Positions 51,667 to 60,535 of a DNA stretch of 64,000 nt are shown here, one piece after another. The notes beneath the pieces are model-generated. The model ran no database searches, was not told where the DNA came from, and saw nothing but the letters and a program-made list of their open reading frames with translations. The stretch spans positions 434,001 to 498,000 of the forward strand of contig DIJC01000004.1 in NCBI GenBank assembly GCA_002421005.1. Direction: 5' to 3'. This DNA is from Enterobacteriaceae bacterium UBA5654 (GTDB lineage Bacteria; Pseudomonadota; Gammaproteobacteria; Enterobacterales; Enterobacteriaceae). Position numbers and translations under genes: made by a program. Position 1 is the first letter of the stretch. Each line of letters opens with the position of its first letter.

Positions 51667-52287
51667 TTATAAGAAAGGCTTAACGTCACCCACGCCTTCG
51701 CGCAGAACGACCGGCGAATCATCGGTGAGATCGATAACCGTCGTCGGCTGCTGACCAAGGTAGCCGCCGTGAATAATCAAATCCACCAGCTTCTCCAGCC
51801 GGTCTTTGATTTCTTCCGGGTCGGACTCGGTAAAGTCGCTGCCCGGCAGCATCAGCGAGGTGGAGAGCATCGGCTCGCCGAGCGTTTCCAGCAGCGCCAC
51901 CGCGATTGGGTTAGACGGCACGCGCAGGCCGATAGTTTTACGCTTCTCCTGCAACAGGCGGCGCGGCACCTCTTTCGTACCTTTCAGGATGAAAGTGTAA
52001 TTCCCCGGCGTGTTGTTTTTGATCAGGCGGAAAGCGACGTTATCAACAAACGAATAGGTCGACAGCTCCGACAAATCGCGGCACATCAGGGTAAAGTTGT
52101 GACCGTCCGGCAAATGACGGATGCGGCAGATGCGCTCCATCGCGCCTTTGTCTTCGATCTTGCAGCCCAGCGCGTAGCCGGAATCGGTCGGGTAGACAAT
52201 GACGCCGCCTTTGCGGACGATTTCCACCGCCTGATTAATCAGACGCGGCTGCGGGTTATCCGGGTGGATATAAAAAAACTGACTCAT
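51667..52287 (-). CDS. yciO: YciO, Sua5/YrdC/YciO-family protein
   Basis: Protein of 206 residues with the YrdC-like fold that binds nucleotides and double-stranded RNA. Conserved parts include IVYPTDSGYALGCKIEDKGAMERI and LRVPSNPIAVALLETLGEPMLSTS. Relatives TsaC/Sua5 make threonylcarbamoyl-AMP for tRNA t6A, but YciO does not replace TsaC in E. coli and its role is uncertain. It follows rnm by about nine bases and is probably co-transcribed. Confidence 0.94.
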   Translation of the reverse strand: MSQFFYIHPDNPQPRLINQAVEIVRKGGVIVYPTDSGYALGCKIEDKGAMERICRIRHLPDGHNFTLMCRDLSELSTYSFVDNVAFRLIKNNTPGNYTFILKGTKEVPRRLLQEKRKTIGLRVPSNPIAVALLETLGEPMLSTSLMLPGSDFTESDPEEIKDRLEKLVDLIIHGGYLGQQPTTVIDLTDDSPVVLREGVGDVKPFL

Positions 52288-52296
52288 ACTTCCCTC

Positions 52297-53166
52297 TCAA
52301 TCGGTGTTCTGCGGCTGTTCCCACAACTGCCACACGCCTTCAACCCCGGCGGGCAGCCAGAGTTTGCGGCCCAGTTCTATCCACGAACAGGGCTGGTGAA
52401 AATCCGATCCCTGCGAGGCCAGAAGCCCAAACTGGCGGGCATAAGCCGCTAGCTGCGTGCGTTCATTAGGACCCTGCTGACACTGGGCGACTTCCATCGC
52501 ATCTCCGCCGCGTTCGGCGAAGTAAGCCAGCAGTCTTTTCAGCCACTTGGCGCTGAGATCGTAACGCCCTGGATGGGCAATCACGGCCTTGCCGCCAGAA
52601 TGATGAATCACATCAATAGCTTGATCTATTGTACACCACTGCGGAGGAACGTATCCGGTTTTCCCTCGGGCGAGGTATTTTTTGAATACGTCCGCCATAT
52701 TGCTGGCTTTCCCCGCCCCGACCAGGAACCGGGCGAAATGGCCGCGCGTGACCGCTCCGCCCGCCGCCAGTTTTAACGCGCCTTCCCATGCGCCGGGAAT
52801 ATGCGCTTTTTCCAGCCGCTCAGCGATAAGCCGCGCGCGCTGCTGACGACGTTCCTTTTGCTCCGCCAGGAAGGCGATCATCTCAGGATGGGTGATATCA
52901 ATATTCAGCCCGACAATATGAATTTCATGATTTTCCCAGACGGTCGAGATTTCAACGCCGGTGATGAGATCCAGTCCCAGCCCGGCGCGGGCAATTTCCG
53001 CCTGCGCTGCCGGAATGGCGTCAACGCTGTCGTGATCGGTAATCGCCAGCGTACCAATGCGCATCTGCACGGCGCGATGGACTAATTCTTCGGGGGAAAG
53101 CATACCGTCAGAGGCAGTGGTATGGCTGTGCAGGTCGTAAATAATCGCGTACTGGGGATCGCTCAA
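52297..53166 (-). CDS. rnm: 5'-3' exoribonuclease Rnm (RNase AM), PHP family
   Basis: PHP-domain phosphoesterase of 289 residues (E. coli YciV/TrpH/Rnm, 293). Metal-binding motifs are HSHTTASDG (His13, His15), ITDHDS, GVEIST, HPGRY and GSDFH. The E. coli enzyme trims 5' ends of 5S and other rRNAs and hydrolyses 3',5'-nucleoside bisphosphates. The start is a TTG at 53166 with GGAG upstream; the ATG-led frame from 53256 would run through the trp promoter region and has no family support. It is divergent from trp. Confidence 0.9.
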   Translation of the reverse strand: MSDPQYAIIYDLHSHTTASDGMLSPEELVHRAVQMRIGTLAITDHDSVDAIPAAQAEIARAGLGLDLITGVEISTVWENHEIHIVGLNIDITHPEMIAFLAEQKERRQQRARLIAERLEKAHIPGAWEGALKLAAGGAVTRGHFARFLVGAGKASNMADVFKKYLARGKTGYVPPQWCTIDQAIDVIHHSGGKAVIAHPGRYDLSAKWLKRLLAYFAERGGDAMEVAQCQQGPNERTQLAAYARQFGLLASQGSDFHQPCSWIELGRKLWLPAGVEGVWQLWEQPQNTD

Positions 53167-53240
53167 AACGGCTCCGGTTGGGTATATACAGGTTCGGCGA
53201 ACCATCATAACGGCTGAAGTGGATTTTCTGAAACGAGGGC

Positions 53241-53269
53241 TTGACTTTATTTTCATGAACTAGTTAACT
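53241..53269 (+). promoter_or_regulatory. trp operon promoter
   Basis: TTGACT (53241-53246) and TTAACT (53264-53269) are 17 bases apart. The -10 hexamer is identical to that of E. coli trp and is embedded in the Trp operator. Confidence 0.9.
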
Positions 53270-53274
53270 AGTAC
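53257..53274. promoter_or_regulatory. TrpR operator
   Basis: The palindrome GAACTAGTTAACTAGTAC, with core CTAGTTAACTAG, is the same as the E. coli trp operator and overlaps the -10 element. TrpR with bound tryptophan blocks RNA polymerase here. Confidence 0.95.
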
Positions 53275-53302
53275 GAAAGTTCACTCTGATGAGGTATCTG
53301 AA

Positions 53303-53350
53303 ATGAAGGCACATTTTTCTCTGCACGATGGTTGGCGCGCTCCCTGTTAA
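53303..53350 (+). CDS. trpL: trp leader peptide with a single Trp codon
   Basis: Fifteen-codon frame encoding MKAHFSLHDGWRAPC, with TAA stop, in the expected place between the trp promoter and the attenuator. It aligns with the enteric leader pattern (LHGWWRTS in Salmonella-type leaders), but only one Trp codon (TGG at 53333-53335) is present where E. coli and Salmonella have two in tandem. A weak Shine-Dalgarno GAGG lies 10 bases before the ATG. Confidence 0.88.
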   Translation: MKAHFSLHDGWRAPC

Positions 53351-53418
53351 CGGGCGGTGTCATCGCGTCTGCACTTCGCAAACAGATACCTGGCCCGCCA
53401 CCGAGCGGGCTTTTTTTT
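53326..53418 (+). terminator. trp attenuator
   Basis: The terminator hairpin (segments 3:4) is GCCCGC (53393-53398) with GCGGGC (53405-53410) and eight T residues after it. Upstream, CGATG (53326-53330) can pair with CATCG (53361-53365) as the outer part of the 1:2 pause hairpin. The GGGCGG block (53352-53357) can pair with CCGCC of segment 3 as antiterminator. The layout is that of E. coli trp attenuation. Confidence 0.9.
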
Positions 53419-53440
53419 GAACAGAACAGATGAGAATACA

Positions 53441-55003
53441 ATGCAAACGTCAAAACCCATTCTTGAACTGCTGACCAGCGATGCGCTGTATCGCGAAGAC
53501 CCTACTGCGCTGTTCCATCAGCTTTGCGCGGAGCGTCCCGCCACGCTGCTGCTGGAATCGGCAGATATTGACAGCAAAGACGATTTAAAAAGCCTGCTGC
53601 TGGTAGACAGCGCGCTGCGCATCTCGGCATTAGGTGACACTGTCACAATTAACGCACTGACCGCTAACGGCGCGGCGCTGCTGCCGCTGCTCGATTCCGC
53701 CCTGCCCGCAGGCGTCGCAAATGAGCGTCAGGAAAACGCCCGCGTGCTGCGCTTTCCGCCGGTCAGCACGCTGCTGGATGAAGACGCCCGCCTCTGCTCA
53801 CTGTCGGTGTTCGACGCCTTCCGCCTGATTCAGGAACGGGTCATCGTGCCGCAGGCAGAGCGCGAAGCGATGTTCTTTGGCGGCCTGTTCGCCTACGACC
53901 TGGTGTCCGGTTTTGAGGATTTACCCCAGCTTGCCAGCGACACCGCCTGCCCGGATTACTGCTTCTATCTGGCAGAAACGCTGCTGGTGATCGACCATCA
54001 GAGCCAAAAAACGCGCATCCAGTGCAGCCTGTTTACGCCGCTGGAAGATGAAAAGCAGCGCTTAAGCCAGCGCATTGCGCAGCTCCGCCAGCAGCTTGGC
54101 GAGCCGCCGCTGCCGCTGCCGGTTGAACCCGTTACCCACATGCGCAGCGTCTGTAATCAGAGCGATGATGAATTCGGCGCGGTGGTGCGTCAGATGCAGA
54201 AAGCGATCCGCGCCGGTGAAATTTTCCAGGTGGTGCCTTCCCGCCAGTTCTCATTGCCCTGCCCGTCACCGCTGGCGGCCTACGACGTGCTGAAGAAAAG
54301 CAACCCCAGCCCGTATATGTTCTTTATGCAGGACAACGACTTCACCCTGTTCGGTGCATCGCCGGAAAGCTCGCTGAAATATGACGCCGTTTCCCGGCAG
54401 ATTGAAATCTACCCGATTGCCGGAACGCGTCCGCGCGGTCGCCGGGCTGACGGCTCGCTGGATCGCGACCTCGACAGCCGCATTGAGCTGGAAATGCGCA
54501 CCGACCACAAAGAATTGTCGGAACATTTAATGCTGGTGGATCTGGCGCGCAACGACCTGGCGCGGATTTGCACGCCGGGCAGCCGCTACGTGGCGGACTT
54601 AACCAAAGTCGACCGCTACTCGTTCGTTATGCACCTCGTTTCCAGAGTGGTCGGTGAACTCCGTCATGACCTCGACGCCCTGCACGCCTACCGCGCCTGC
54701 ATGAATATGGGCACCCTCAGCGGCGCGCCGAAAGTTCGCGCCATGCAGCTCATCGCCGCTGCCGAAGGCAAACGACGCGGCAGCTACGGCGGCGCGGTGG
54801 GTTACTTTACCGCCCACGGCGACCTCGATACCTGCATTGTGATCCGCTCAGCCTTCGTTGAGAACGGCGTGGCGACCGTCCAGGCGGGCGCAGGCGTGGT
54901 GCTGGATTCCGTGCCACAGTCCGAAGCCGATGAAACCCGAAATAAAGCCCGCGCGGTGCTGCGCGCTATTGCCACCGCCCATCACGCACAGGAGATTTTC
55001 TGA
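53441..55003 (+). CDS. trpE: anthranilate synthase component I
   Basis: Chorismate-using enzyme of 520 residues, the E. coli length, making anthranilate with ammonia from TrpG. The Trp feedback pocket LLLESADIDSKDDLKSLL (about residues 36-53) and the catalytic region (PIAGTRPRG, LVDLARNDLARI, SGAPKVRAMQ) are intact. The ATG at 53441 gives the family start; the open frame before it crosses the attenuator. Its stop overlaps the trpGD start (TGATG). Confidence 0.97.
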   Translation: MQTSKPILELLTSDALYREDPTALFHQLCAERPATLLLESADIDSKDDLKSLLLVDSALRISALGDTVTINALTANGAALLPLLDSALPAGVANERQENARVLRFPPVSTLLDEDARLCSLSVFDAFRLIQERVIVPQAEREAMFFGGLFAYDLVSGFEDLPQLASDTACPDYCFYLAETLLVIDHQSQKTRIQCSLFTPLEDEKQRLSQRIAQLRQQLGEPPLPLPVEPVTHMRSVCNQSDDEFGAVVRQMQKAIRAGEIFQVVPSRQFSLPCPSPLAAYDVLKKSNPSPYMFFMQDNDFTLFGASPESSLKYDAVSRQIEIYPIAGTRPRGRRADGSLDRDLDSRIELEMRTDHKELSEHLMLVDLARNDLARICTPGSRYVADLTKVDRYSFVMHLVSRVVGELRHDLDALHAYRACMNMGTLSGAPKVRAMQLIAAAEGKRRGSYGGAVGYFTAHGDLDTCIVIRSAFVENGVATVQAGAGVVLDSVPQSEADETRNKARAVLRAIATAHHAQEIF

Positions 55004-56598
55004 TGGCTGACATTCTGCTGCTTGATAACATTGATTCCTTTACTTACAACCTGGCGGATCAGCTGCGTGCCAGCGGGCACAACGTAGTGATTTATCGCAA
55101 TCATGTCCCGGCGCAAACCCTGATCGAACGCCTGGCGACCATGGACAACCCGGTGCTGATGCTCTCCCCCGGCCCTGGCGCGCCGAGCGAAGCGGGCTGT
55201 ATGCCGGAGCTGCTGACCCGAATGCGCGGTAAGCTGCCGATCATCGGCATCTGTCTGGGTCATCAGGCGATTGTCGAAGCCTACGGTGGTTATGTCGGTC
55301 AGGCGGGGGAAATTCTCCACGGCAAAGCGTCCAGCATTGAGCATGACGGTCAGGCGATGTTTGCGGGCCTGCCGAATCCGCTTCCCGTCGCGCGCTATCA
55401 TTCGCTGGTCGGCAGCAACGTGCCTGCCGGATTAACCATCAACGCTCATTTTAACGGCATGGTCATGGCGGTGCGTCACGATGCGGATCGCGTCTGCGGT
55501 TTCCAGTTCCACCCGGAATCGATTCTCACCACCCAGGGCGCACGTCTGCTGGAACAAACCCTTGCCTGGGCTATCCAGAAACTGGAACAGACCAACACCC
55601 TGCAACCGGTGCTGGAAAAACTGTACCAGGCACAGACGCTCAGCCAGCAGGAAAGCCATCAGCTCTTTTCTGCGGTAGTACGCGGCGAACTGAAGCCGGA
55701 ACAGCTGGCGGCCGCGCTGGTGAGTATGAAAGTGCGCGGCGAGCATCCGAATGAAATTGCCGGAGCCGCCACCGCCCTGCTGGAGAACGCCGCGCCGTTC
55801 CCGCGCCCGGACTATTTATTCGCTGATATCGTCGGCACCGGCGGCGACGGCAGCAACAGTATTAACATCTCCACCGCCAGCGCATTTGTCGCCGCTGCCT
55901 GTGGACTGAAGGTGGCGAAGCACGGCAACCGCAGCGTTTCGAGCAAGTCGGGATCGTCAGATTTACTGGCCGCGTTCGGGATTAATCTGGAGATGAATGC
56001 CGACAAATCCCGCCTGGCACTGGATGAACTGGGCGTCTGCTTCCTGTTCGCGCCGAAATATCATACCGGCTTCCGCCACGCCATGCCGGTGCGCCAGCAG
56101 TTGAAAACCCGCACCCTGTTTAACGTGCTGGGGCCGTTAATTAACCCGGCGCATCCGCCGCTGGCGCTGATTGGCGTCTACAGCCCGGAACTGGTGTTGC
56201 CCATTGCCGAAACCCTGCGCGTGCTGGGCTATCAGCGGGCGGCGGTGGTTCACAGCGGCGGCATGGACGAAGTTTCCCTGCACGCGCCGACAGTGGTGGC
56301 AGAACTGCACAACGGCGAAATCAAAAATTATCAGCTTACCGCCGACGATTTTGGCCTGACGCCCTATCATCAGCAGGAGCTGGCGGGCGGCACGCCGGAA
56401 GAAAACCGTGACATTTTAACACGCTTACTACAAGGTAAAGGAGAGCCGGCCCATGAAGCTGCGGTCGCCGCCAACGTCGCGATGCTAATGCGTCTGCACG
56501 GTGAAGAAGACCTGCACGCCAATGCCCGGAAAGTGCTCGGCGTCCTGCGCAGCGGCGCGGCCTACGATTGTGTTACCGCCCTAGCGGCGAGAGGATAA
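55003..56598 (+). CDS. trpGD: bifunctional anthranilate synthase glutamine amidotransferase/anthranilate phosphoribosyltransferase
   Basis: Fused protein of 531 residues, as in E. coli TrpD. Residues 1-195 are the class I glutamine amidotransferase with nucleophile Cys84 (GICLGHQ) and the His-x-Glu pair in FQFHPES. Residues about 200-531 are the phosphoribosyltransferase with the diphosphate loop GTGGDGSNSINIST and KHGNRSVSSKSGSSD. It supplies ammonia to TrpE and then couples anthranilate to PRPP. Confidence 0.97.
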   Translation: MADILLLDNIDSFTYNLADQLRASGHNVVIYRNHVPAQTLIERLATMDNPVLMLSPGPGAPSEAGCMPELLTRMRGKLPIIGICLGHQAIVEAYGGYVGQAGEILHGKASSIEHDGQAMFAGLPNPLPVARYHSLVGSNVPAGLTINAHFNGMVMAVRHDADRVCGFQFHPESILTTQGARLLEQTLAWAIQKLEQTNTLQPVLEKLYQAQTLSQQESHQLFSAVVRGELKPEQLAAALVSMKVRGEHPNEIAGAATALLENAAPFPRPDYLFADIVGTGGDGSNSINISTASAFVAAACGLKVAKHGNRSVSSKSGSSDLLAAFGINLEMNADKSRLALDELGVCFLFAPKYHTGFRHAMPVRQQLKTRTLFNVLGPLINPAHPPLALIGVYSPELVLPIAETLRVLGYQRAAVVHSGGMDEVSLHAPTVVAELHNGEIKNYQLTADDFGLTPYHQQELAGGTPEENRDILTRLLQGKGEPAHEAAVAANVAMLMRLHGEEDLHANARKVLGVLRSGAAYDCVTALAARG

Positions 56599-56601
56599 AT
56601 A

Positions 56602-57960
56602 ATGCAGACCGTTTTAGCGAAAATCGTCGCCGACAAGACGATATGGGTAGCAAACCGCAAACAACACCAGCCGCTGGCCAGCTTTCAGAATGAGGTGCTG
56701 CCCAGCCAGCGCGATTTCTATGGCGCGCTCCAGGGCGCACGCACCGCGTTTATTCTGGAATGTAAAAAAGCGTCGCCGTCAAAAGGCACCATCCGCGATG
56801 ATTTTGACCCGGCTCGCATTGCCGAAGTGTACAAACATCATGCCTCGGCGATTTCAGTGCTGACCGACGAGAAATATTTCCAGGGCAGTTTTGATTTTCT
56901 GCCCATCGTCAGCGGCATCGCCCCGCAACCGATTCTATGTAAGGATTTCATCGTCGATCCTTACCAGATTTACCTCGCGCGTCACTATCAGGCCGACGCC
57001 TGCCTGCTGATGCTCTCGGTGCTGGACGACGACCAGTACCGCCAGCTTTCCGCCGTCGCTCATAGCCTGAATATGGGCGTGCTGACGGAGGTGAGTAATG
57101 AAGAAGAACTGGAGCGCGCTATCGCGCTTAAGGCCAAAGTGGTCGGCATCAACAACCGCGACCTGCGGGATCTGTCTATCGATCTCAACCGCACCCGCGA
57201 ACTGGCACCGCGCCTCGGTCACGGCGTGACGGTGATCAGCGAATCCGGGATTAACACTTACGCCCAGGTCCGCGAGCTTAGCCGCTTTGCCAACGGTTTT
57301 CTGATTGGCTCGGCGCTGATGTCGCATGAGGATCTTAACGCCGCCGTACTGCGGGTGCTGCTGGGAGAAAACAAAGTCTGTGGCCTGACCTGCGCCGAAG
57401 ACGCCCGCGCTGCCTTTGACGCCGGAGCCAGTTACGGCGGGCTGATTTTCGTGCCAGCCTCCCCGCGCGCGGTGAACGAAGCGCAGGCGCGGGAAGTGAT
57501 GGCAGGCGCACCGCTGCGCTATGTTGGCGTGTTCCGCGATGCGGATATCGCCACCGTTGCCGCTACCGCCGAAGCGCTGCATCTGACCGCCGTGCAGTTA
57601 CACGGCGCGGAAGATCAGTCTTATATTAACGCCCTGCGCGCACAGCTACCCGACTCCGTGCAGATCTGGAAAGCGTTAAGCGTAGGCGTAACGCTGCCTG
57701 CCCGCACGCTGGTGCATGTGGACAAATACGTCTTCGACAACGGACAGGGCGGAAGCGGTCAGCAATTCAACTGGTCGCTGCTGGAAGGTCAGGACTTAAG
57801 TAACGTTTTACTGGCGGGTGGACTTGGCCCTGACAACTGCGTCGCCGCAGCCGATACCGGCTGTGCCGGGCTTGATTTCAATTCTGGCGTAGAGTCTGCA
57901 CCGGGAATTAAAGATGCCGGGAAACTGGCCTCGGTGTTTCGGACGCTGCGCGCATATTAA
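56602..57960 (+). CDS. trpCF: bifunctional indole-3-glycerol phosphate synthase/phosphoribosylanthranilate isomerase
   Basis: Two fused TIM barrels, 452 residues (E. coli TrpC 453). The N-terminal synthase has FILECKKASPSKG and ISESGINT; the C-terminal isomerase starts about residue 256 at VCGLTCAEDA with the catalytic cysteine and ends with the Asp region LAGGLGPDNC. It performs the isomerase and ring-closing steps. It follows trpGD by three bases. Confidence 0.97.
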   Translation: MQTVLAKIVADKTIWVANRKQHQPLASFQNEVLPSQRDFYGALQGARTAFILECKKASPSKGTIRDDFDPARIAEVYKHHASAISVLTDEKYFQGSFDFLPIVSGIAPQPILCKDFIVDPYQIYLARHYQADACLLMLSVLDDDQYRQLSAVAHSLNMGVLTEVSNEEELERAIALKAKVVGINNRDLRDLSIDLNRTRELAPRLGHGVTVISESGINTYAQVRELSRFANGFLIGSALMSHEDLNAAVLRVLLGENKVCGLTCAEDARAAFDAGASYGGLIFVPASPRAVNEAQAREVMAGAPLRYVGVFRDADIATVAATAEALHLTAVQLHGAEDQSYINALRAQLPDSVQIWKALSVGVTLPARTLVHVDKYVFDNGQGGSGQQFNWSLLEGQDLSNVLLAGGLGPDNCVAAADTGCAGLDFNSGVESAPGIKDAGKLASVFRTLRAY

Positions 57961-57970
57961 GGAAGCGACA

Positions 57971-59164
57971 ATGACAACATTATTAAATCCCTATTTTGGT
58001 GAGTTTGGTGGTATGTACGTACCGCAAATCCTGATGCCTGCGCTGCGCCAGCTGGAAGAAGCCTTCGTCAGCGCGCAGAAAGATCCCGAATTTCAGGCCC
58101 GGTTCACCGATTTGCTGAAAAACTACGCCGGTCGTCCTACCGCGCTGACCAAATGTCAGAACATTACGGCGGGCACCCGCACCACGTTGTATCTCAAGCG
58201 TGAAGATTTGCTCCACGGCGGCGCGCACAAAACTAACCAGGTGCTCGGTCAGGCGCTGCTGGCAAAACGTATGGGCAAGACCGAAATCATCGCCGAGACC
58301 GGCGCGGGTCAGCACGGCGTGGCGTCGGCACTCGCCAGCGCACTGCTGGGGCTAAAATGCCGCATCTATATGGGGGCTAAAGACGTTGAGCGTCAGTCGC
58401 CGAACGTGTTCCGTATGCGCCTGATGGGTGCCGAAGTGATACCGGTATACAGCGGTTCGGCGACGCTGAAAGATGCCTGTAACGAGGCGCTGCGCGACTG
58501 GTCCGGCAGCTATGATAACGCCCACTATATGCTCGGCACGGCGGCGGGTCCGCACCCCTTCCCGACTATCGTGCGTGAATTCCAGCGCATGATCGGTGAA
58601 GAAACCAAAGTGCAGATCCGTGAAAAAGAGGGTCGCCTGCCGGATGCGGTGATCGCCTGCGTCGGCGGCGGTTCCAACGCCATCGGCATGTTTGCCGATT
58701 TTATCGAAGAAACCAGCGTCGGGCTGATTGGTGTTGAGCCAGCCGGTCACGGCATTGAAAGCGGTGAGCACGGCGCGCCGCTGAAACACGGTCGTGTGGG
58801 CATCTACTTCGGCATGAAATCGCCGATGATGCAGACCGAAGACGGGCAAATCGAAGAATCTTACTCTATTTCTGCAGGGCTGGATTTTCCGTCCGTCGGT
58901 CCGCAGCACGCTTATCTGAACAGCACCGGGCGCGCAGACTATGTGTCGATTACCGATGACGAAGCACTGGATGCGTTCAAAATTCTCTGTCGCGAGGAAG
59001 GTATTATTCCGGCGCTGGAATCGTCTCACGCCCTGGCCCACGCGTTGAAAATGATGCGCGAAGATCCTGAAAAAGAGCAGCTGCTGGTGGTGAATCTTTC
59101 CGGGCGCGGCGACAAAGACATTTTTACCGTACATGACATTCTGAAAGCGCGAGGGGAAATCTGA
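57971..59164 (+). CDS. trpB: tryptophan synthase beta subunit
   Basis: PLP enzyme of 397 residues, the E. coli length. The Schiff-base lysine is Lys87 in GGAHKTNQ, with Glu109 in ETGAGQHG and the phosphate-binding GGGSNA. It joins indole, tunnelled from TrpA, to serine. The ATG at 57971 is the family start; its stop overlaps the trpA ATG. Confidence 0.98.
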   Translation: MTTLLNPYFGEFGGMYVPQILMPALRQLEEAFVSAQKDPEFQARFTDLLKNYAGRPTALTKCQNITAGTRTTLYLKREDLLHGGAHKTNQVLGQALLAKRMGKTEIIAETGAGQHGVASALASALLGLKCRIYMGAKDVERQSPNVFRMRLMGAEVIPVYSGSATLKDACNEALRDWSGSYDNAHYMLGTAAGPHPFPTIVREFQRMIGEETKVQIREKEGRLPDAVIACVGGGSNAIGMFADFIEETSVGLIGVEPAGHGIESGEHGAPLKHGRVGIYFGMKSPMMQTEDGQIEESYSISAGLDFPSVGPQHAYLNSTGRADYVSITDDEALDAFKILCREEGIIPALESSHALAHALKMMREDPEKEQLLVVNLSGRGDKDIFTVHDILKARGEI

Positions 59165-59973
59165 TGGAACGCTATGACCAGTTATTTGCCAGACTGAAAG
59201 ATCGCAAGGAAGGTGCCTTCGTGCCGTTCGTCACCCTTGGCGATCCGTCCCCGGAACAGTCGCTGAAAATTATCGACACCCTGGTTGCAGCCGGTGCCGA
59301 TGCGCTGGAGCTGGGTATTCCGTTCTCCGATCCGCTGGCGGATGGTCCGACCATTCAGAACGCCACCCTGCGCGCGTTTGCCGCAGGCGTCACGCCGGGC
59401 CAGTGCTTTGAGATGCTGGCGACCATTCGGCAAAAATACCCGGATATTCCGATTGGCCTGCTGATGTACGCCAACCTGGTATTCAGCAAAGGTATTGATG
59501 ATTTCTATGCGCAGTGTGAAAAAGTGGGCGTGGATTCGGTGCTGGTGGCGGATGTGCCGATTGAAGAGTCCGCACCGTTCCGCCAGGCGGCGATGCGTCA
59601 CAACGTTGCGCCGATTTTTATCTGTCCGCCGAATGCCGATGACGAACTGCTGCGCCAGATCGCTTCATATGGTCGCGGTTATACCTATCTGCTGTCGCGT
59701 GCGGGCGTCACCGGTGCGGAAAATCGCGCCGCCCTGCCGCTGCATCACCTGGTCGAAAAACTGACCGAGTACCATGCTGCGCCACCGTTGCAGGGCTTTG
59801 GTATCTCTGCGCCTGAACAGGTCGCGTCAGCCATTGACGCGGGCGCAGCGGGCGCGATTTCCGGTTCGGCTATCGTCAGGATCATCGAAAACAATCTTAA
59901 CGATCACGCTAACATGCTGGCGGAACTGAAAGCATTTGTGCAAAACATGAAGGCCGCAACGCTGCGCGCCTGA
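59164..59973 (+). CDS. trpA: tryptophan synthase alpha subunit
   Basis: TIM-barrel enzyme of 269 residues (E. coli 268) that splits indole-3-glycerol phosphate. Catalytic Glu49 (ALELGIPFSD) and Asp60 (DPLADGPTIQ) are in place, and the phosphate site GFGISAPEQ and GAISGSAIV is conserved. It is the last trp gene, and a hairpin lies just after it. Confidence 0.98.
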   Translation: MERYDQLFARLKDRKEGAFVPFVTLGDPSPEQSLKIIDTLVAAGADALELGIPFSDPLADGPTIQNATLRAFAAGVTPGQCFEMLATIRQKYPDIPIGLLMYANLVFSKGIDDFYAQCEKVGVDSVLVADVPIEESAPFRQAAMRHNVAPIFICPPNADDELLRQIASYGRGYTYLLSRAGVTGAENRAALPLHHLVEKLTEYHAAPPLQGFGISAPEQVASAIDAGAAGAISGSAIVRIIENNLNDHANMLAELKAFVQNMKAATLRA

Positions 59974-59981
59974 TCCCCACT

Positions 59982-60000
59982 GCCCGGCCCCGCGCCGGGC
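59982..60000. other. hairpin between trpA and the marR-type gene
   Basis: GCCCGGC and GCCGGGC form a perfect 7-bp stem with a five-base loop between convergent genes. No T-run follows in either direction, so termination may depend on Rho. Confidence 0.5.
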
Positions 60001-60002
60001 GG

Positions 60003-60458
60003 TTACTCGCCCTTCACGCTCTGCGCATATTTGCGCACCAGCCGAAAAAGTGTTTCTACGTCATCCGGCGTCCAGTCAGCAAAAATCTGATTCATCAATC
60101 GCTCGCGGGCCTGATTAATTTTATCGATCAGGATTTTCCCCTGCGGCGCAACCGTCACCACGCTCACCCGGCGATCCTTCTCACCAGGCTGTTTCTGCGC
60201 CAGCGCCAGCGCTTCCAGACGTTTAACCTGACGGCTGACGGTGGTGTAATCGCGTCCCAGCCGGTCTGCCAGCTCCACCACTCCGCCCGGACCGTAGCGA
60301 TCGATAGCCACCAGCAGCGGGAAAAGTGCCTGGTCCAGCTTCACGCTGGCTTCCCGCAGCAGGTTTTCATCGCGCAGCGGATGATTCATCACACTGATGA
60401 TATCGAGCAGCGCACCGTGAAAATCCCGGATATCATATTTTTTATGTGCATCTTGCAT
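60003..60458 (-). CDS. MarR-family transcriptional regulator
   Basis: Winged-helix regulator of 151 residues. The DNA-binding core is GGVVELADRLGRDYTTVSRQVKRLEALALAQKQPGEKDRRVSVVTVAPQGK, with the DRR wing motif typical of MarR proteins; no redox-type cysteine is seen. The ATG at 60458 is preferred; a frame from 60518 would start inside the operator palindrome. It is divergent from the MDR oxidoreductase gene with 77 bases between, so it most likely represses that gene and itself. No specific gene name recognised. Confidence 0.85.
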   Translation of the reverse strand: MQDAHKKYDIRDFHGALLDIISVMNHPLRDENLLREASVKLDQALFPLLVAIDRYGPGGVVELADRLGRDYTTVSRQVKRLEALALAQKQPGEKDRRVSVVTVAPQGKILIDKINQARERLMNQIFADWTPDDVETLFRLVRKYAQSVKGE

Positions 60459-60491
60459 ATAAATTTCTCTAAGGTGTATAGTCCCGCTATC

Positions 60492-60516
60492 GGATATGTG
60501 CATTTTACACATATCC
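60492..60516. promoter_or_regulatory. perfect palindrome, probable MarR-type operator
   Basis: GGATATGTG and CACATATCC form a perfect 9+9 inverted repeat with a seven-base centre, in the middle of the 77-base divergent promoter region. Related TGTGCAT/ATGTGCA motifs recur at 60446-60456 over the regulator start. MarR dimers bind symmetrical sites of this size. Confidence 0.75.
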
Positions 60517-60535
60517 ACTTCACAGAGGAATATTT

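Noticed and set aside
53167..53256. Longer rnm frame starting from an ATG at 53256
   Set aside because: It would extend almost to the trp promoter and adds residues without family support. The TTG at 53166 has a ribosome-binding site and gives the E. coli-like N terminus.
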